A stretch of 64,000 nt of DNA from the NCBI GenBank assembly GCA_014529385.2, contig CM043958.1, positions 153,533,293 to 153,597,292 on the forward strand, read 5' to 3'. Shown here one piece after another: positions 45,322 through 56,577 of the stretch. Source of the DNA: Adiantum capillus-veneris (lineage: Eukaryota > Streptophyta > Polypodiopsida > Polypodiales > Pteridaceae). Under the pieces are notes generated by a model. That model saw nothing but the letters and a program-made list of their open reading frames with translations, was not told the origin of the DNA and did not search any database. The position numbers and the translations under genes were made by a program. How positions within the stretch are numbered: position 1 is the stretch's first letter; the number at the start of each line of letters is the position of its first letter.

Positions 45322-45657
45322 TCACTGTTTGAAAAAATAGCAGATGTTAGGAAGGCCATACATCCACCACACAATGGGCACATCATCATTCGGATATGCT
45401 TTACATTTTTGGTCATGTGGAATATTCATGCCGCCACCAATAATAAGAGGCGAATTCGACTCTAATCTATGAAGATCAAAGCCATGCCATACCCTAAAAG
45501 GTGGTACTAGAGCCTTCTTCAAATGTGGAACGATAATTTCAACAAGAGGGAAGGTCGCTGATGCAGTGACTTTGCATACTAATTTGTTTGCAGCAAATTG
45601 AGTCTGTTTTGAGCTTGTGTCTGCTCGAGATAAGGTGGTATCCATAATAAAGAACAA
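45322..45657 (-). CDS. Uncharacterised 111-residue ORF
   Basis: A minus-strand frame starting MFFIMDTTLSRAD. It includes EIIVPHLKKALVPPFRVWHG, SPLIIGGGMNIPHDQ and VPIVWWMYGLPNICYFF. The amino-acid makeup is that of a soluble folded protein and not of a simple repeat, but I recognise no family and see no second copy. It could be an exon or a chance frame. The CT tract at 45684-45708 lies on its 5' side. Confidence 0.25.
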   Translation of the reverse strand: MFFIMDTTLSRADTSSKQTQFAANKLVCKVTASATFPLVEIIVPHLKKALVPPFRVWHGFDLHRLESNSPLIIGGGMNIPHDQKCKAYPNDDVPIVWWMYGLPNICYFFKQ

Positions 45658-45796
45658 TGCTAAGTGAGAGAAGATGCTTAGATCTCTCTCTCTCTCTCTC
45701 TCTCTCTAAATCTCTCTCTGAAACCCTAGCGCATGCTCTGGCTCTAAAACCCTAGCGCGTCGTTCTTCAGCTATAGCCTACCCTTGGGCAAGGGGC

Positions 45797-45814
45797 TGCC
45801 CGGGGGGGGGGGGG
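45797..45814. repeat. Poly-G tract
   Basis: A run of about 17 G. Its exact length should be treated with caution. Confidence 0.85.
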
Positions 45815-46033
45815 GGCATGAATACAAAGCAGCCCTGGTCAATCTCCAACCAAAGTCGGCCCTGCTCGCGCTACTGCACCAATCGACTTTGCCCTGCTGC
45901 ACCAAGTTGGCCCTGCTCGTGCTGCTGCACCAGTCGGCTTTGCCTTCCATAGGCTCACACACCTCTGCAGGCTTCAACGACCTTGAACTACAGATTGACT
46001 GCAAAAGGTCCTCCTCATTGATGACTTGCAGCG

Positions 46034-46036
<3 letters not shown>

Positions 46037-46086
<50 letters not shown>
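46037..46086. repeat. (TC)25 microsatellite
   Basis: A perfect 50 bp TC tract upstream of the LINE ORF1-like remnant. Confidence 0.96.
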
Positions 46087-46088
<2 letters not shown>

Positions 46089-46159
46089 CATTAAACGGGT
46101 GGTGAACCAAGCAACCTAGCACCTATGTTGAGAATAAACTCGCAGACAGAGAAAATGTC

Positions 46160-46860
46160 TTCCTTTGGTACCCCAACCCCCACATGCAAGAGCTTTCTTG
46201 CGATGGTGGCTACACCAAGGAAAGACCCCATGCCCGCCAAGATGCACGGATCACAGCTTTGGAGGCTCAGATTCGAAAGCTCATCAAGGAGAATGACACA
46301 CTCAAGCAGCAAGTGCATAAGCTTGAGGACAAATAGGTAGTAGAGAGCGAAGCTCTACTTGCAAAAACAAATGCAGTTGAAGCCTTCCTCACAGAGACAG
46401 TCAAGGAAGTTCACAAGGTGACACATACAAAGATCGACACCACAATACACGTGGCCTTACAAAAATGCAAAAAACAAGAATCTCTAGGTCTTAAAGTTAG
46501 AATCAGGGGGCTCCACACACCATGGTGCACCGATGAGGACACACTTGAAGATGCAATCACCAAGCTCAACGACATTCTTCACCCCATCCACATCAAGCCC
46601 AAAAACATTTCTTGGATAAACAACACACATAGACGTGTTCCACCCAAGCAGTGCATCCTCCCATTCAAGGACAAAGAGGAGTGAACAAAGCTATTACACC
46701 AATGCCGCCTTCTCAAAGGAAGAAAGCTTTACATAGTTGAAGAACTGATTGTAAGTCAGCTCAAGGCTAAGGCAAGCGAACTCAAGAAGATGCACGATGC
46801 TTGTAAAGAAGGAAAATGGGCAGTCTATCAAGGCTGAAAAGCCATCATTCAAGAATTTTG
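46160..46860 (+). pseudogene. LINE ORF1-like remnant (coiled coil, RRM-like, C-terminal domain)
   Basis: One plus-strand frame, with stops at about 46335, 46682 and 46837, reads: RITALEAQIRKLIKENDTLK and QQVHKLEDK (a leucine-heptad coiled coil); VRIRGLHTPW, DEDTLEDAITKLNDIL, HRRVPPKQCILPF (RRM-like, as in L1 ORF1p); then RLLKGRKLYIVEELIVSQLK and KMHDACKEGKWAVYQG, close to the C-terminal domain of plant L1-type ORF1 proteins. Such proteins bind RNA as chaperones for retrotransposition. No endonuclease or reverse transcriptase follows. Confidence 0.55.
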
Positions 46861-47055
46861 ATCTTCCAAACTAGCCCCCTCCCCACATAATCCCCCCTAG
46901 GCTCTTTCATTTTCCTTTTCTTTCCCTCTCTTTTATCCCTTGACGGACCCTCTGTCCTTAATTGATATGTATCCCACACTCTCAACTCGACGAAGCAATT
47001 GTAATGTTTTATTCCTGGTCCCATAGGTCATATCTAACCTCCGTGGACGATAATT

Positions 47056-47058
<3 letters not shown>

Positions 47059-47102
<44 letters not shown>
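47059..47102. repeat. (TC)22 microsatellite
   Basis: A perfect TC tract at the left edge of duplication copy 1. The matching tract in copy 2 (54600-54620) is shorter. Confidence 0.95.
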
Positions 47103-47105
<3 letters not shown>

Positions 47106-47449
47106 CAAGAGGATAGAGGATCCTTGGAACACCATTACTTTTCAAGTCATAACCAAAACTCCTATTAACTATTTCAGTATTCAGACCTCCACTCACAATT
47201 TTAATTGGTCTAAATCTTCCAATCATTCAATTGTCTTGCTAGAAAGTGTATATTTATATCATGACTCCATCAATGCTGATGACTAGCCTATCATATGGAT
47301 ATGGCACATAAAAAAGAAGATAAACTATAAACTATCAGATAATGGCTCGACCTAAAACACCAGTCAACAGGCAGCATGGGCATGTTTTTCCCCCAATGCA
47401 GCAATTTAAGTCTTTAGGTGAAAACTGGCTTAAACAAAGCAGACATCCC

Positions 47450-47771
47450 CATCAAACCTTTCTTGACAAGTGGGGACTCAAGTACTTGAGCACTTATGAC
47501 ACCTTAACATTGTCTCATCCAAATGCCTTCTTAAGGGGAGGATGACATAAGATCTGCAATTTCTCAGTACTACTATGGAGCTTGTGAGCCTTGATTTAGT
47601 CCCATCCTCGCTTGAGGGCATCAGGCCTCGCGGTCTCCCAGGTTTGCAAGATGGGAGTCATGCTGGAGGAGACCCTATAGAGGATTTGAGCGCCACCTAT
47701 GGGCTAGGGCTTGGGGTTGGGCTCGGGAGTGGTTTTGAGTTCGGCCTTGGGCACTTTCTTGCTCACCTATT
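47450..47771 (-). pseudogene. SWIB-domain pseudogene, copy 1
   Basis: Minus-strand counterpart of 54972-55286. The start ATG has become GTG at about 47771. The sequence ILYRVSSSMTPILQTWETA is followed by stops within the domain: after ALKRGWD, after HPPLKKAFG and after NVKVS. KYLSPHLSRK is retained. It cannot encode the domain. Confidence 0.65.
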
Positions 47772-48118
47772 CATCAACTCATGCAAAACGCAGAGCAGTC
47801 ACACACTAGACTAGGGCCAAGATACCGATCGATGGCAAGACGAAGGATCGTGATTGATGGCAAGAAGACAGATTGGCATTGGCTAGGGTTGAGCGATGGA
47901 AGCTAGCACTTGCATGTACAATACCCCATACTGTAGCAACAAGGCTGCACAATACAGTCGAGCATTGGATGGCCTGTATCAAAAAGCACCTGCATGGACC
48001 AGAAGAGAGAGGTAGTGGTGATGTCAAGGCAACTTTACACAGCTTGTCGGGGAGAGAGGAAAGTACTGACAAGATGGGATGGCTGCAACATCACACACAA
48101 AAACCCTCACTTCTCCTC

Positions 48119-48149
<31 letters not shown>

Positions 48150-48209
48150 TAAAAGAAGGAAGCATCAATGTAAATTTTCCATAAAAGTAGTATATGAGCG
48201 AGCTAGCAT

Positions 48210-48637
48210 GATGGAGAACTTGATTTCAACATGCAAGAATCTAACTACAAATGACCATAAATGAAGAGAAGTGCATGATGAGGCAAGTTGATGCAGGCCA
48301 TGGTGATGAGACGCAGCTTCTGTTGTTGCTGAAGATGATGCGCGCGATGTTGATGTCGAGGCCATGCTAGGTGGTGAGTGAGAGGTTGAGCAAGGTAAGC
48401 TTCACACATAGGTAGATTGTGTTGGGGCCCAATCCCATGTGGAGAGAGCGTTGCAATAGACGGGGGTAAGCACTAGGGCGAGGGCGGGGAAGAGAGTCAG
48501 AGCCTGTATAGGCTGGCACCAGATTTATCAAGGGCGTGCGCTATAGTGCCGAAGGAGGCAACTGTGGTGTAGCTCAGTCCGGCCATCACCACCATCAACA
48601 TGAGAAACACTGCGACCATGCGCTTGTCGAAAGCCAT
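48210..48637 (-). pseudogene. Lipid-transfer-protein-like pseudogene, copy 1
   Basis: An ATG at 48637 (minus) begins MAFDKRMVAVFLMLMVVMAG, a signal-peptide-like start. A five-base difference from copy 2 just after the hydrophobic core shifts the frame, giving a 46-residue dead-end ORF to about 48497. Downstream segments (YLCVKLTLLNLSL and GLDINIARIIFSNNRSC) resemble the later half of plant nsLTP domains. They are interrupted by stops. No Copia insertion is present here. The empty target of Copia-B is at 48455-48459. Confidence 0.4.
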
Positions 48638-48640
48638 CCG

Positions 48641-48956
<316 letters not shown>

Positions 48957-49179
48957 GTGATTTAGCAGCTATGCCTCTCCGGAGGTCTCCTTTTGCTCTC
49001 TCTACCCATCTCCACCAGAAGTTCTGAACTCTTGCCTCGCAGGAGCGCGTGCTTTTCCTCCCTTGCCCCCGGGGGATTCACTAGTAGTACTAGGAAGACG
49101 TCACCTGCATGCACCAAAACTATCATTTTACTCCCTATATACGGTACCCTCCTTTGTAAAATCTACCTTTTTGGCCTCA

Positions 49180-49182
<3 letters not shown>

Positions 49183-49215
<33 letters not shown>
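49183..49215. repeat. Poly-C tract
   Basis: 33 C within the 200 bp found only in duplication copy 1. Confidence 0.9.
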
Positions 49216-49538
49216 TATTGTACACTCACGTGACACCATACGATAATCCTTAGTGAAGACTTCGGGCCCCTACCTCGCTTAGGCCAACAACCACCACTAT
49301 TCTTCACACTGGATGCTTAATTAGGTTGGAGAACAACCTACTCAAGCTGCAACACCAAAAACGATGGTGCGACAAGAGATTAGGTCGAGTTGCGTCAAAC
49401 ATGCAAAAGCTCTACTTGTGACAGAGTAAACGGTCACGTGACGCACATCAGCATAAATACGTTGATCCTACATCATGCACGATCTCTGCCTCCTCAACCT
49501 CTTCCCTTCCAAGCTTCCCTCACCCATATACGATCCCC

Positions 49539-49583
<45 letters not shown>

Positions 49584-49689
49584 CATCTCTCTAAAAAATA
49601 GTCCACACTGGCGCAGGATCTTTCAGAGACTTTTCTTTAAAAGAGATTGAGAGAGAGCGAGGAGAGAGAAAGAAAGCGGGAGGGGTTGA

Positions 49690-50635
49690 AAAAAAGAAAC
49701 CTAGGTTTAATGTAATCCCACTTGCAAATCTTGAGATTTACCTTTAAATTTTAATTTGAAAGTGAGAAAACCTACAAAATTTAGAGAAATTTAGCATCAT
49801 TTGGTGTAAAAACCTTCATTTAGTCAGTTTACCACTAAAATTCTCATAGGTAGGTTTGCCAAGTTTTCAGATTAAAGTTTTTTTTGAGCGCTAGTCCTTG
49901 CCTGTACGTGAAAGAGTCCGCGTCTCTTTCAAAGAGTTTTTATACTATATAGTTGTTGAAAATGACGACGGTTGAACTTGAGGACCTTTTTGCCTCATCT
50001 ATTGTGAGTTTCCTTGCCCAAATCCTTCAAAACCAAATTTGTCAATGATTGGGGACCCTGATATTTACCTTTCCTAGCCAACACAGTTGTCTCAACGTGG
50101 CACAATGTTGTTTGTTGTAGCACAACCAACCTCCCAGTTACCCCTTGGAGAGGGTTACCTTATGGGGGTGCTAAGGACCGAGGCCTGTGCCACATTATTC
50201 TGCAACAGAACAGATGCAATGCTAGACTACCATCCATTTGAATTGCTATGAGGCATTGATGGACGTACAACTCCCAAAAATTAGATAGAGTACAAACAAA
50301 AATGGAGGAGTGAGCCGCGTTAGGAAAAGCATTTCAAAGGACTACAATGACAATCATACACCATGGATCTAAGAAGTGTATTCAACATAGGGGCATCACA
50401 CGTTGGGTGAGTAATCTGGGTCGAGGCATGACGAACAACTCAACCGACTAGGAACCCTTAGCAGTCTAGGAACTTTGCGCTGTGCTCATATAAACATGAA
50501 AAATTTAAGAGAAGGTTTTTACACTAAATTTCTCTAAAGTTTGTAGGTTTATTCAACTTCTTCTTTGAATTTTGAAGATAAATCTCAAAATTTGTAGGTG
50601 GAATTACACTAAACCTAGGTTTCTATCGATATGTG
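49690..50635. mobile_element. Element with about 130 bp terminal inverted repeats, copy 1
   Basis: 49693-49825 is inverted at about 50497-50630. GAAACCTAGGTTTA lies at the left end and its complement near 50620; TACAAAATTTAGAGAAATTTAG lies at the inner end with a complement near 50525. The interior of about 670 bp has short frames but none conserved in the second copy. No target duplication was found. It is carried within the segment duplication (second copy at 61815-62775), so it is older than that event. Confidence 0.6.
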
Positions 50636-51796
50636 TGTAGGTGAAAGAGAACTAGCATCTGGACAAAGTTTCATTAGAAAATTGTTCATAGCTTTATCAA
50701 CCTTGTGTACTCTTCTATCGAAGCACTCTTTATAATCCCCCACCATTACCACCTCCCTTGACACGTTTGTCGCCACCACCTTTGGCAACACCACTAACTC
50801 CCACTCCCCCCCTCCCTCGATAGAAGGCTACCTATGATGGTGTCATCCAAACTTTAATATAACATGATGTGGATTTTCTCAAAAGAATAGCCTCATTGCA
50901 ATAATATAATTATTTTCAAGTTTCCATCGTTTTCTCTAGAGTAACTTAAAGTGCATAGTAATATTCATCAACCCACAATAACTTGAGGTAGTTTTTGCCT
51001 AGGTGTTTTAAAATGTACCAAAAGAATCTAATTCTCGATAAGCCATTGACCCATTTATGTTTGTTCAAAAACTATTTAATCAACTATCAAAATAGACAAT
51101 CAATTTTCATTTTTAACAATATAAATAGTGATGTAGCATATTCAAAAGGGCAAGAGATTTTTAACACCATAAAAACACGACAATAGGATACCCAGCAAAA
51201 GGGAAAGTTAGTTGAAAAAGAACGTGAGCAATAGTAGGTTTTTGCACCATGTCCATGTCGACAGACTTGTTCACCAACAAAAAGGCACATCGACCCTCAC
51301 TCTCAATTTAAGGCAGAAATTCATGACAAACATCAAGCGCGTCCAACCCTTTTTTTTTTAAAGTTTTTATATATGCACAACCATTGAACAAAGTGAAAGA
51401 CGTCGGGTAATTAGGCCAAAAACCTAAGAACTGCAACAGTTTGCTTGAAGATTTCCAAAATGCAGATTTTTATCCACCAGAGAAGCACACAGCGACCCAT
51501 ACTCTCTTGTATAAAATTTTTAAAGACAACGGACAATCAAGGGCCTCGTTGTGTGTAGAGCATTCAACCATGCCTGGCTACAAAATGTCCAGTAGATCTT
51601 GGTATGAATTCTTCACAGGTATGCTCAGTAAGTAAGGACTCATGTTGGTACAAGAATGCACAATAGGCAAGGCCTTATATTGGTACAGGGGAGCAAGAGA
51701 GAGCGGGAGAGAGAAAGGAGGGGTGATTAGGTAGGGAGGGATCAACAAATGAAGTTGGGGGTGCAGAGGGAGACGACTAAGAGAGTCAAGAGGGCC

Positions 51797-52441
51797 GGCA
51801 AAGTAAGGGCCAGCCAACACATGGTATGCCAAGAATAGAATACGAAAATGTAAGAATGTTTTGGGGCAGAGTAAAAAAACGCTCGGCCTCGATGCAGCTT
51901 GTGGAAAAAAATATCAATATAATTGGTACATTATATTTATAACGGTGGGTGGAAGTAGGAGTTCCCTCGAAAAGAGCCCCAAACCAATATACTAGTCTTG
52001 CAAAGGTGGGTTCCACCAACAGGTCATGGTACACACCCAAAAACCATACAACAATCAGCTTCACTAGGTAGATTTTTCCATCAGGACAGTGCAAGTTAAA
52101 TTCTCAAGATGAGCAACCACAAGACATTATAACCATTTGCTCCATCCATAAATTATAAGCCAACTAGAGTAGTTGAAGGATAGCAGGCAAAAGTGAGTAT
52201 TTAGTATAAACATAATGAATGCTACAGACAACTGACATAGAAGCAATAGCAATCATACCCATCACCTCCATCATGCATAAAAGATCTAGATTCTCCTATA
52301 GAAGTAATAGAAAATTTAATGCACATGGTAATCATCAAGGCACTTATGTCCATGTAAGCCATTAAGTCATGCACTTAGGTCAGGCATGGTAAAATTTTAG
52401 GCATTAGCTACGGAGTCCTAGCTTAACAGGGGTAAATTAGG

Positions 52442-52472
<31 letters not shown>

Positions 52473-53484
52473 TGCTATTTTTAGACTTATACTTATACAC
52501 AAAAGAACATAATAGCTCAAAAGACAATGCTTTAGAGAAAGGAAAATGGTTGGCACAAAAACAACTCAATCTTTGATTCATTTTTGTACATCATAGTGAG
52601 AATGAAATATAATTCTAGTGTTTTGTACATAAGATAGTCAAGGAAAACTTATTTTGAAGTTAATGGGGCAGGTTTTTCAGTGATGGACATCAGCTTAGCC
52701 AAAAAAATCCTAAGTAAAGATAGAGTCCTCACTTGCATCCATATAAACAAGACAATAGGTTTGTTAGCCTTGAAGACGTATTGCAGGTGTCAACAAACCT
52801 ATCAATTGTTATCCATGTCCTACTTAAAACCTTGAAGACAATAGGTTTGTTAGCCTTGAAGACGTATTGCAGGTGTCAACAAACCTATCAATTGTTATCC
52901 ATGTCCTACTTAAAACCTTTTCAACTTATACCTACCATCCATGTAGTGTTAAATATCATCAAAAATCCTTCTCAGAACACTAAGCCATGGATGAAAGTGA
53001 CATGTGTGTGTGTGTGCGTGCATGCGTGCATATGACCTTCCTAACCCATGCACCATACTCAATGAGTTGGCAATAGGCCCATTGATTATGGGCCTACTGC
53101 CTCATCAAGTTTATATTAATAGAATATTCAAGTCTGAAGTCAAAGAGCTGTATCAAATCAAAAAATTCATGAGTCTCATCGGAGCTATAAACAAAGAGGA
53201 TTATACTCCAGTTGGAGTCTTAAGGCTTTGTTAGCCCAATAGAACCAATTTTTGTAAAACCAATTTTTTTTTAGCGAATATGTGTATTTCCAGCTAAACA
53301 TAACTGAATTAAGTAGTGAAGTATTACCAAAGTATTGATGAAAGATTTTCATAAAAATGGACTTAGGGGGGTACAATTCTAGAATTTTGTTAACATAAAG
53401 ACAATGCACAAAAATCTGGTTTTGAGCCTCCTTCTTTCTACTCAAGATCTTCTTGCCTGCTAGATCGGTAATAATCTAAAAATA
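51797..53484. other. AT-rich sequence between duplication copies
   Basis: It contains GT repeats (52445-52472), a tandem duplication of about 86 bp (52748-52918), and diverged matches to 28081-28820 and 29720-30020 (for example TTTGATTCATTTTTGTACAT). No intact gene is seen. Confidence 0.5.
52748..52918. repeat. About 86 bp perfect tandem duplication
   Basis: AATAGGTTTGTTAGCCTTGA through TCCTACTTAAAACCTT appears twice in succession with no differences seen by eye, implying a recent event. Confidence 0.9.
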
Positions 53485-54212
53485 TTACAAGCACATATCA
53501 AGAAGATGTTTTACAGGAAGATTTTTGGGTCTACCTCTACCGGTATAGTTTTTAGTTTTACCTCTGCCAAAGATAGAGCTAGAAGTAATAGAGGGAGTCA
53601 AAAAAGAAGTAAGCAAATTAGGATTGTTAGTTAAAGAAATAGATCTTTTTAGAGATGGGGTAGATTCTTTTTCCGTTTTGGGTTTAAGGAGACTAAGAAG
53701 GTTCTTCACTCCTTTGTAATTGCCATAGGATGTCAAAAAGGTTCCAGGTTCATCTTCTTTAAGCTCTCTAAGAACTTCAAGCATCATGTTGTGGAAAATT
53801 GATGAAGACCGGATTAGTCCACATAATGCTCGAAGTTCTTAGAGAGCTTAAAGAAGATGATCTGGTGTAGTAATGAAGATCGGATTAGTCCACATAACTT
53901 TTTAAGAAAATTGGTTAACTCTGCACCAGAGGAGGAAAAGGTAGCTAGTGATTGTGTGTGAATTTTTTGAAGGAGAGGAAGTTGTTTTAACTCCTCGTCT
54001 AAAAATTTAAGTCCTTCTTTCTTGTTTTTTACCAAAGCAACTAAGAGATTGATCCAATCGTTAAAAGAGAGAAGTTGCAGTAAAGAACCATGAGGAGAGT
54101 TCTCTAAATTTGTAGACTCCACAATAAGCTTAGATGCAGTAGCATCCTCAATACAATATAAAACATAGTTACTAGCTTTAGAAGAGGTGAGCTCGAATGG
54201 GAATCCCATCAA
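53485..54212 (-). pseudogene. Unknown protein family, copy 2 (internally deleted)
   Basis: Starts MMGFPFELTSSKAS at 54212. The N-terminal block (CIEDATASKLIVES, FNDWINLLVALVKNKKEGL, LATFSSSGAELTNFLKKLCG) matches copy 1 at 6206-6844. The C-terminal block (53787-53485: MMLEVLREL, DEPGTFLTSYGNYKG, LLSLLKPK, LLTSFLTPS, GRG tail) matches copy 1 at 1927-2544. About 250-280 residues of the middle are missing. At the junction (53751-53897) lies a 34 bp inverted repeat and a 24 bp direct repeat, so a simple deletion does not explain it. Two open frames overlap the join but not in phase, so the gene is broken. Function unknown. Confidence 0.6.
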
Positions 54213-54567
54213 AGAGTCATTCTGAAAATCACGAAATCATCATAAATTAGAGAAAAAGTTGGAGATACAAGGTTTTTTTTTTTTGGGGTAGTTCTAGCAA
54301 AGAAAGGTCTATATCTATTTGCAGTGTATATCAAAGATCGCCTAAGGGTATGTTTGTACATTTTGGCACAAGCCATTCTAAGTTTTTTATTGATAGCTTC
54401 TACCTTTTAAGGATCCGTATCCGGCCAGTGTATTTGTAGAGTTGAGAAACCTGACAAAAAGTGAAGTCATAGTAAAATGGTAATACATACAACCTTTAAA
54501 CCAATCAATCCAAAGATAGTAGGATTGTGTGTATGTATCCCTATAATCTCTTGGTCATAAATTGGTA
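54213..54567. other. Upstream of copy-2 unknown gene, no gene seen
   Basis: A poly-T run at 54271-54282 and AT-rich sequence. It would hold the promoter of the minus-strand gene ending at 54212, but no clear TATA box is evident. Confidence 0.35.
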
Positions 54568-54971
54568 GATCTGACCTCCATGGACGATAATTCAATCTCC
54601 CTCTCTCTCTCTCTCTCTCAGTCAAAAGGATAGAGGATCCTTGGAACACCATTAATTTTCAAACCATAACCAAAACTCCTATTAACTATTTTAGTATTCA
54701 GACCTCCGCTCACAATTTTAATTGGCATGGATCTTCCAATCATTCAAATTGTCTTGCTAGAAAGTGGATATTTACAGCATGACTCAATCAATGCTGATGA
54801 CTAGCTTGTCATACGGATATGGCGCATAAAAAAGAAGCTAAACTATAAACTATCAGATAATGGCTTGACCTAAAACACCAGTCAGTTGGCAACATGGGCA
54901 TATAATTTTCCCCCAACGCAGCAGTTTAAGCCTTCTGGTGAAAAGTGGCTTAGACAAAGCAGACAGCCCCA

Positions 54972-55286
54972 TCAAACCTTTCTTGACAAGTGGGGACTCA
55001 AGTACTTGAGCACTTCTGACACCTTAGCATTGTCTCGTCCAAATGCCTTCTTAAGGGGAGGATCACATAAAATCTGCAATTTCTCAGTACTACTCTGGAG
55101 CTTGTGAGCCTTCATGTAGTCCCTTACTTGCTTGAGGGCTTCAGGCCTCATGGTCTCCCAAGTTTGCAAGATGGGAGCCAAGCTGGAGGAGACCCTATAG
55201 AGGATCGGAGTGCCACCTCTGGATTCGGGCTTGGGTTCAAGGTCGGGAGTGGTTTTGAGTTTGGCCTTGGGCACTTTCTTGCTCAT
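54972..55286 (-). CDS. Small SWIB/MDM2-domain protein
   Basis: 104 residues from the ATG at 55286 to the stop at 54972. After a Lys/Pro-rich start (SKKVPKAKLKTTPDLEPKPE) it matches the SWIB fold: VSSSLAPILQTWETM (LSPEL-like first helix), ALKQVRDYMKAHKLQ (usually ..LW.YIK..NLQ), LQILCDPPLKKAFGRDN and VLKYLSPHLSRK. A usual aromatic is Arg in QVRDY. SWIB domains occur in SWI/SNF-type BAF60 proteins and in small plant nuclear or organellar proteins. No transit peptide is evident. It may be a complete small gene or a captured exon; GTTTGA at the end could be a splice donor. Its duplicate at 47450-47771 is dead. Confidence 0.6.
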   Translation of the reverse strand: MSKKVPKAKLKTTPDLEPKPESRGGTPILYRVSSSLAPILQTWETMRPEALKQVRDYMKAHKLQSSTEKLQILCDPPLKKAFGRDNAKVSEVLKYLSPHLSRKV

Positions 55287-55631
55287 CTATTCATCAACTT
55301 ATGCAAAACGCAGAGCAGTCACACATCATACCAGGGGCAAGATCCCGATCAATGGCAAGACAAAGGATCGCGATCGATGGCAAGAAGACGGATTGGGATT
55401 GGCTAGGATCGAGCGGTTGAAGCTAGCACTTGCACATACAATACCCCATACTGTAGCAACAAGGCTGCACGATACAGTCAAGCATTGGACAGCCTGTACC
55501 GAAAAGCACCTGCATGGAGCAGAAGAGAGAGGTAGAGGTGATGTCAAGGCAGCTTTACACAGCTTGCCGGCAAGAGAGGAAAGTGATGACGAGATGGGAT
55601 GGCTGCAACAACACACACAAAAACCCTCACT

Positions 55632-55635
<4 letters not shown>

Positions 55636-55680
<45 letters not shown>
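55636..55680. repeat. CT microsatellite
   Basis: A perfect CT tract, matching 48118-48150 in duplication copy 1. Confidence 0.95.
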
Positions 55681-55683
<3 letters not shown>

Positions 55684-55819
55684 AGAAGGAAGCGTCAATG
55701 AAAATTTTCCATAAAAGTAGTATATGAGCGAGCTAGCATGATGGAGAACTTGATTTCAACATGCAAGAATCTAAATGCAGATGACCATAAATGAAGGGAA
55801 GTGCATGATGAGGCAGGTC

Positions 55820-55989
55820 AATGTAGGCGATGGTGATGAGACGCAGCTTCTGTTGTTGCCGAAGATGATGCGGGCGATGTTGATGTTGAGGCCATGCTAG
55901 GTGGTGAGCGAGAGGTTGGGCAAGGTAAGCTTCACACATAGATAGATTGCGTTGAATCCCAATCCCACGTGGAGAGAGCGTTGCAATAG
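55820..55989 (-). pseudogene. Lipid-transfer-protein-like pseudogene, copy 2, distal half
   Basis: Minus-strand continuation, after Copia-B, of the ORF that starts at 60954. It reads YLCVKLTLPNLSL, a stop, then GLNINIARIIFGNNRSCVSS, the same as copy 1 with minor changes. The pattern CLC..L...L..L.IN..RA...P..C is the later half of nsLTP domains. Assignment is tentative because of stops and frame changes. Confidence 0.35.
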
Positions 55990-56215
55990 TGTTACCATTT
56001 ACATGTGGTAGTGATGTGTGTGAACACACTAGGACCGCCGGGCATTTTTTCCCTCTTTAGGAGGTTTTTCCCCCTGTGCATTGTATATACGCCCATCACT
56101 CTAGGGCTATCTATCTTTCGATTGCACAGTAAGTAATACACTCTCTGTTGTGTGCCTTGAGCTTCCTTCGTCTTCTCCAAGTTGTGTGTGTTTCTTTGCA
56201 ACCCTAAAACCAACA
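55990..56215 (+). repeat. 5' LTR of Copia-B
   Basis: 226 bp, TGTTACC...ACCAACA, with the same TATA-like TTGTATATACG as Copia-A. Confidence 0.93.
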
Positions 56216-56217
56216 AT

Positions 56218-56229
56218 TGGTATCAGAGC
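56218..56229 (+). other. Primer binding site of Copia-B
   Basis: TGGTATCAGAGC, two bases after the 5' LTR. Confidence 0.92.
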
Positions 56230-56577
56230 AGGTTACGTCCTCCCGGGCTTAGTCGCCAGCTGCTCCAGCACACGCCTGCTCACTTTCTCCAATTAAAGTG
56301 AGGTTTGGCGAGCGTTTGCAGGTCGACAAATATTTTGGGTGAGCTCGTAGAGTCTGGTTTGCTCAAATTTTTGATTTGGGCTCATTTCGGCCTTCGTTTC
56401 CACTACAGGCAGTGCTGCATAGGCTATTTTGTCATTTTGTGTAGAGTTTTTGTCAGTGCCGTTTTTTGCAAAACAGGTGCCTTATAGTCTTCTACGGTTT
56501 GTGCTATATAGCACGTGTTGTTCCCGCTCCATTTCTCCTATTTTCGGGCAGTTTTCACATCAAGTGCAACATTTACC

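Noticed and set aside
49961-50047. Short frame MTTVELEDLFASSIVSFLAQ as a gag start
   Set aside because: It looks superficially like a retroelement gag start, but it ends after 28 codons and nothing downstream continues it.
50105-50251. 48-residue frame inside the TIR element (GEGYLMGVLRTEACATLF)
   Set aside because: The duplicate at 62245 on is frameshifted within 20 codons, so the frame is not conserved.
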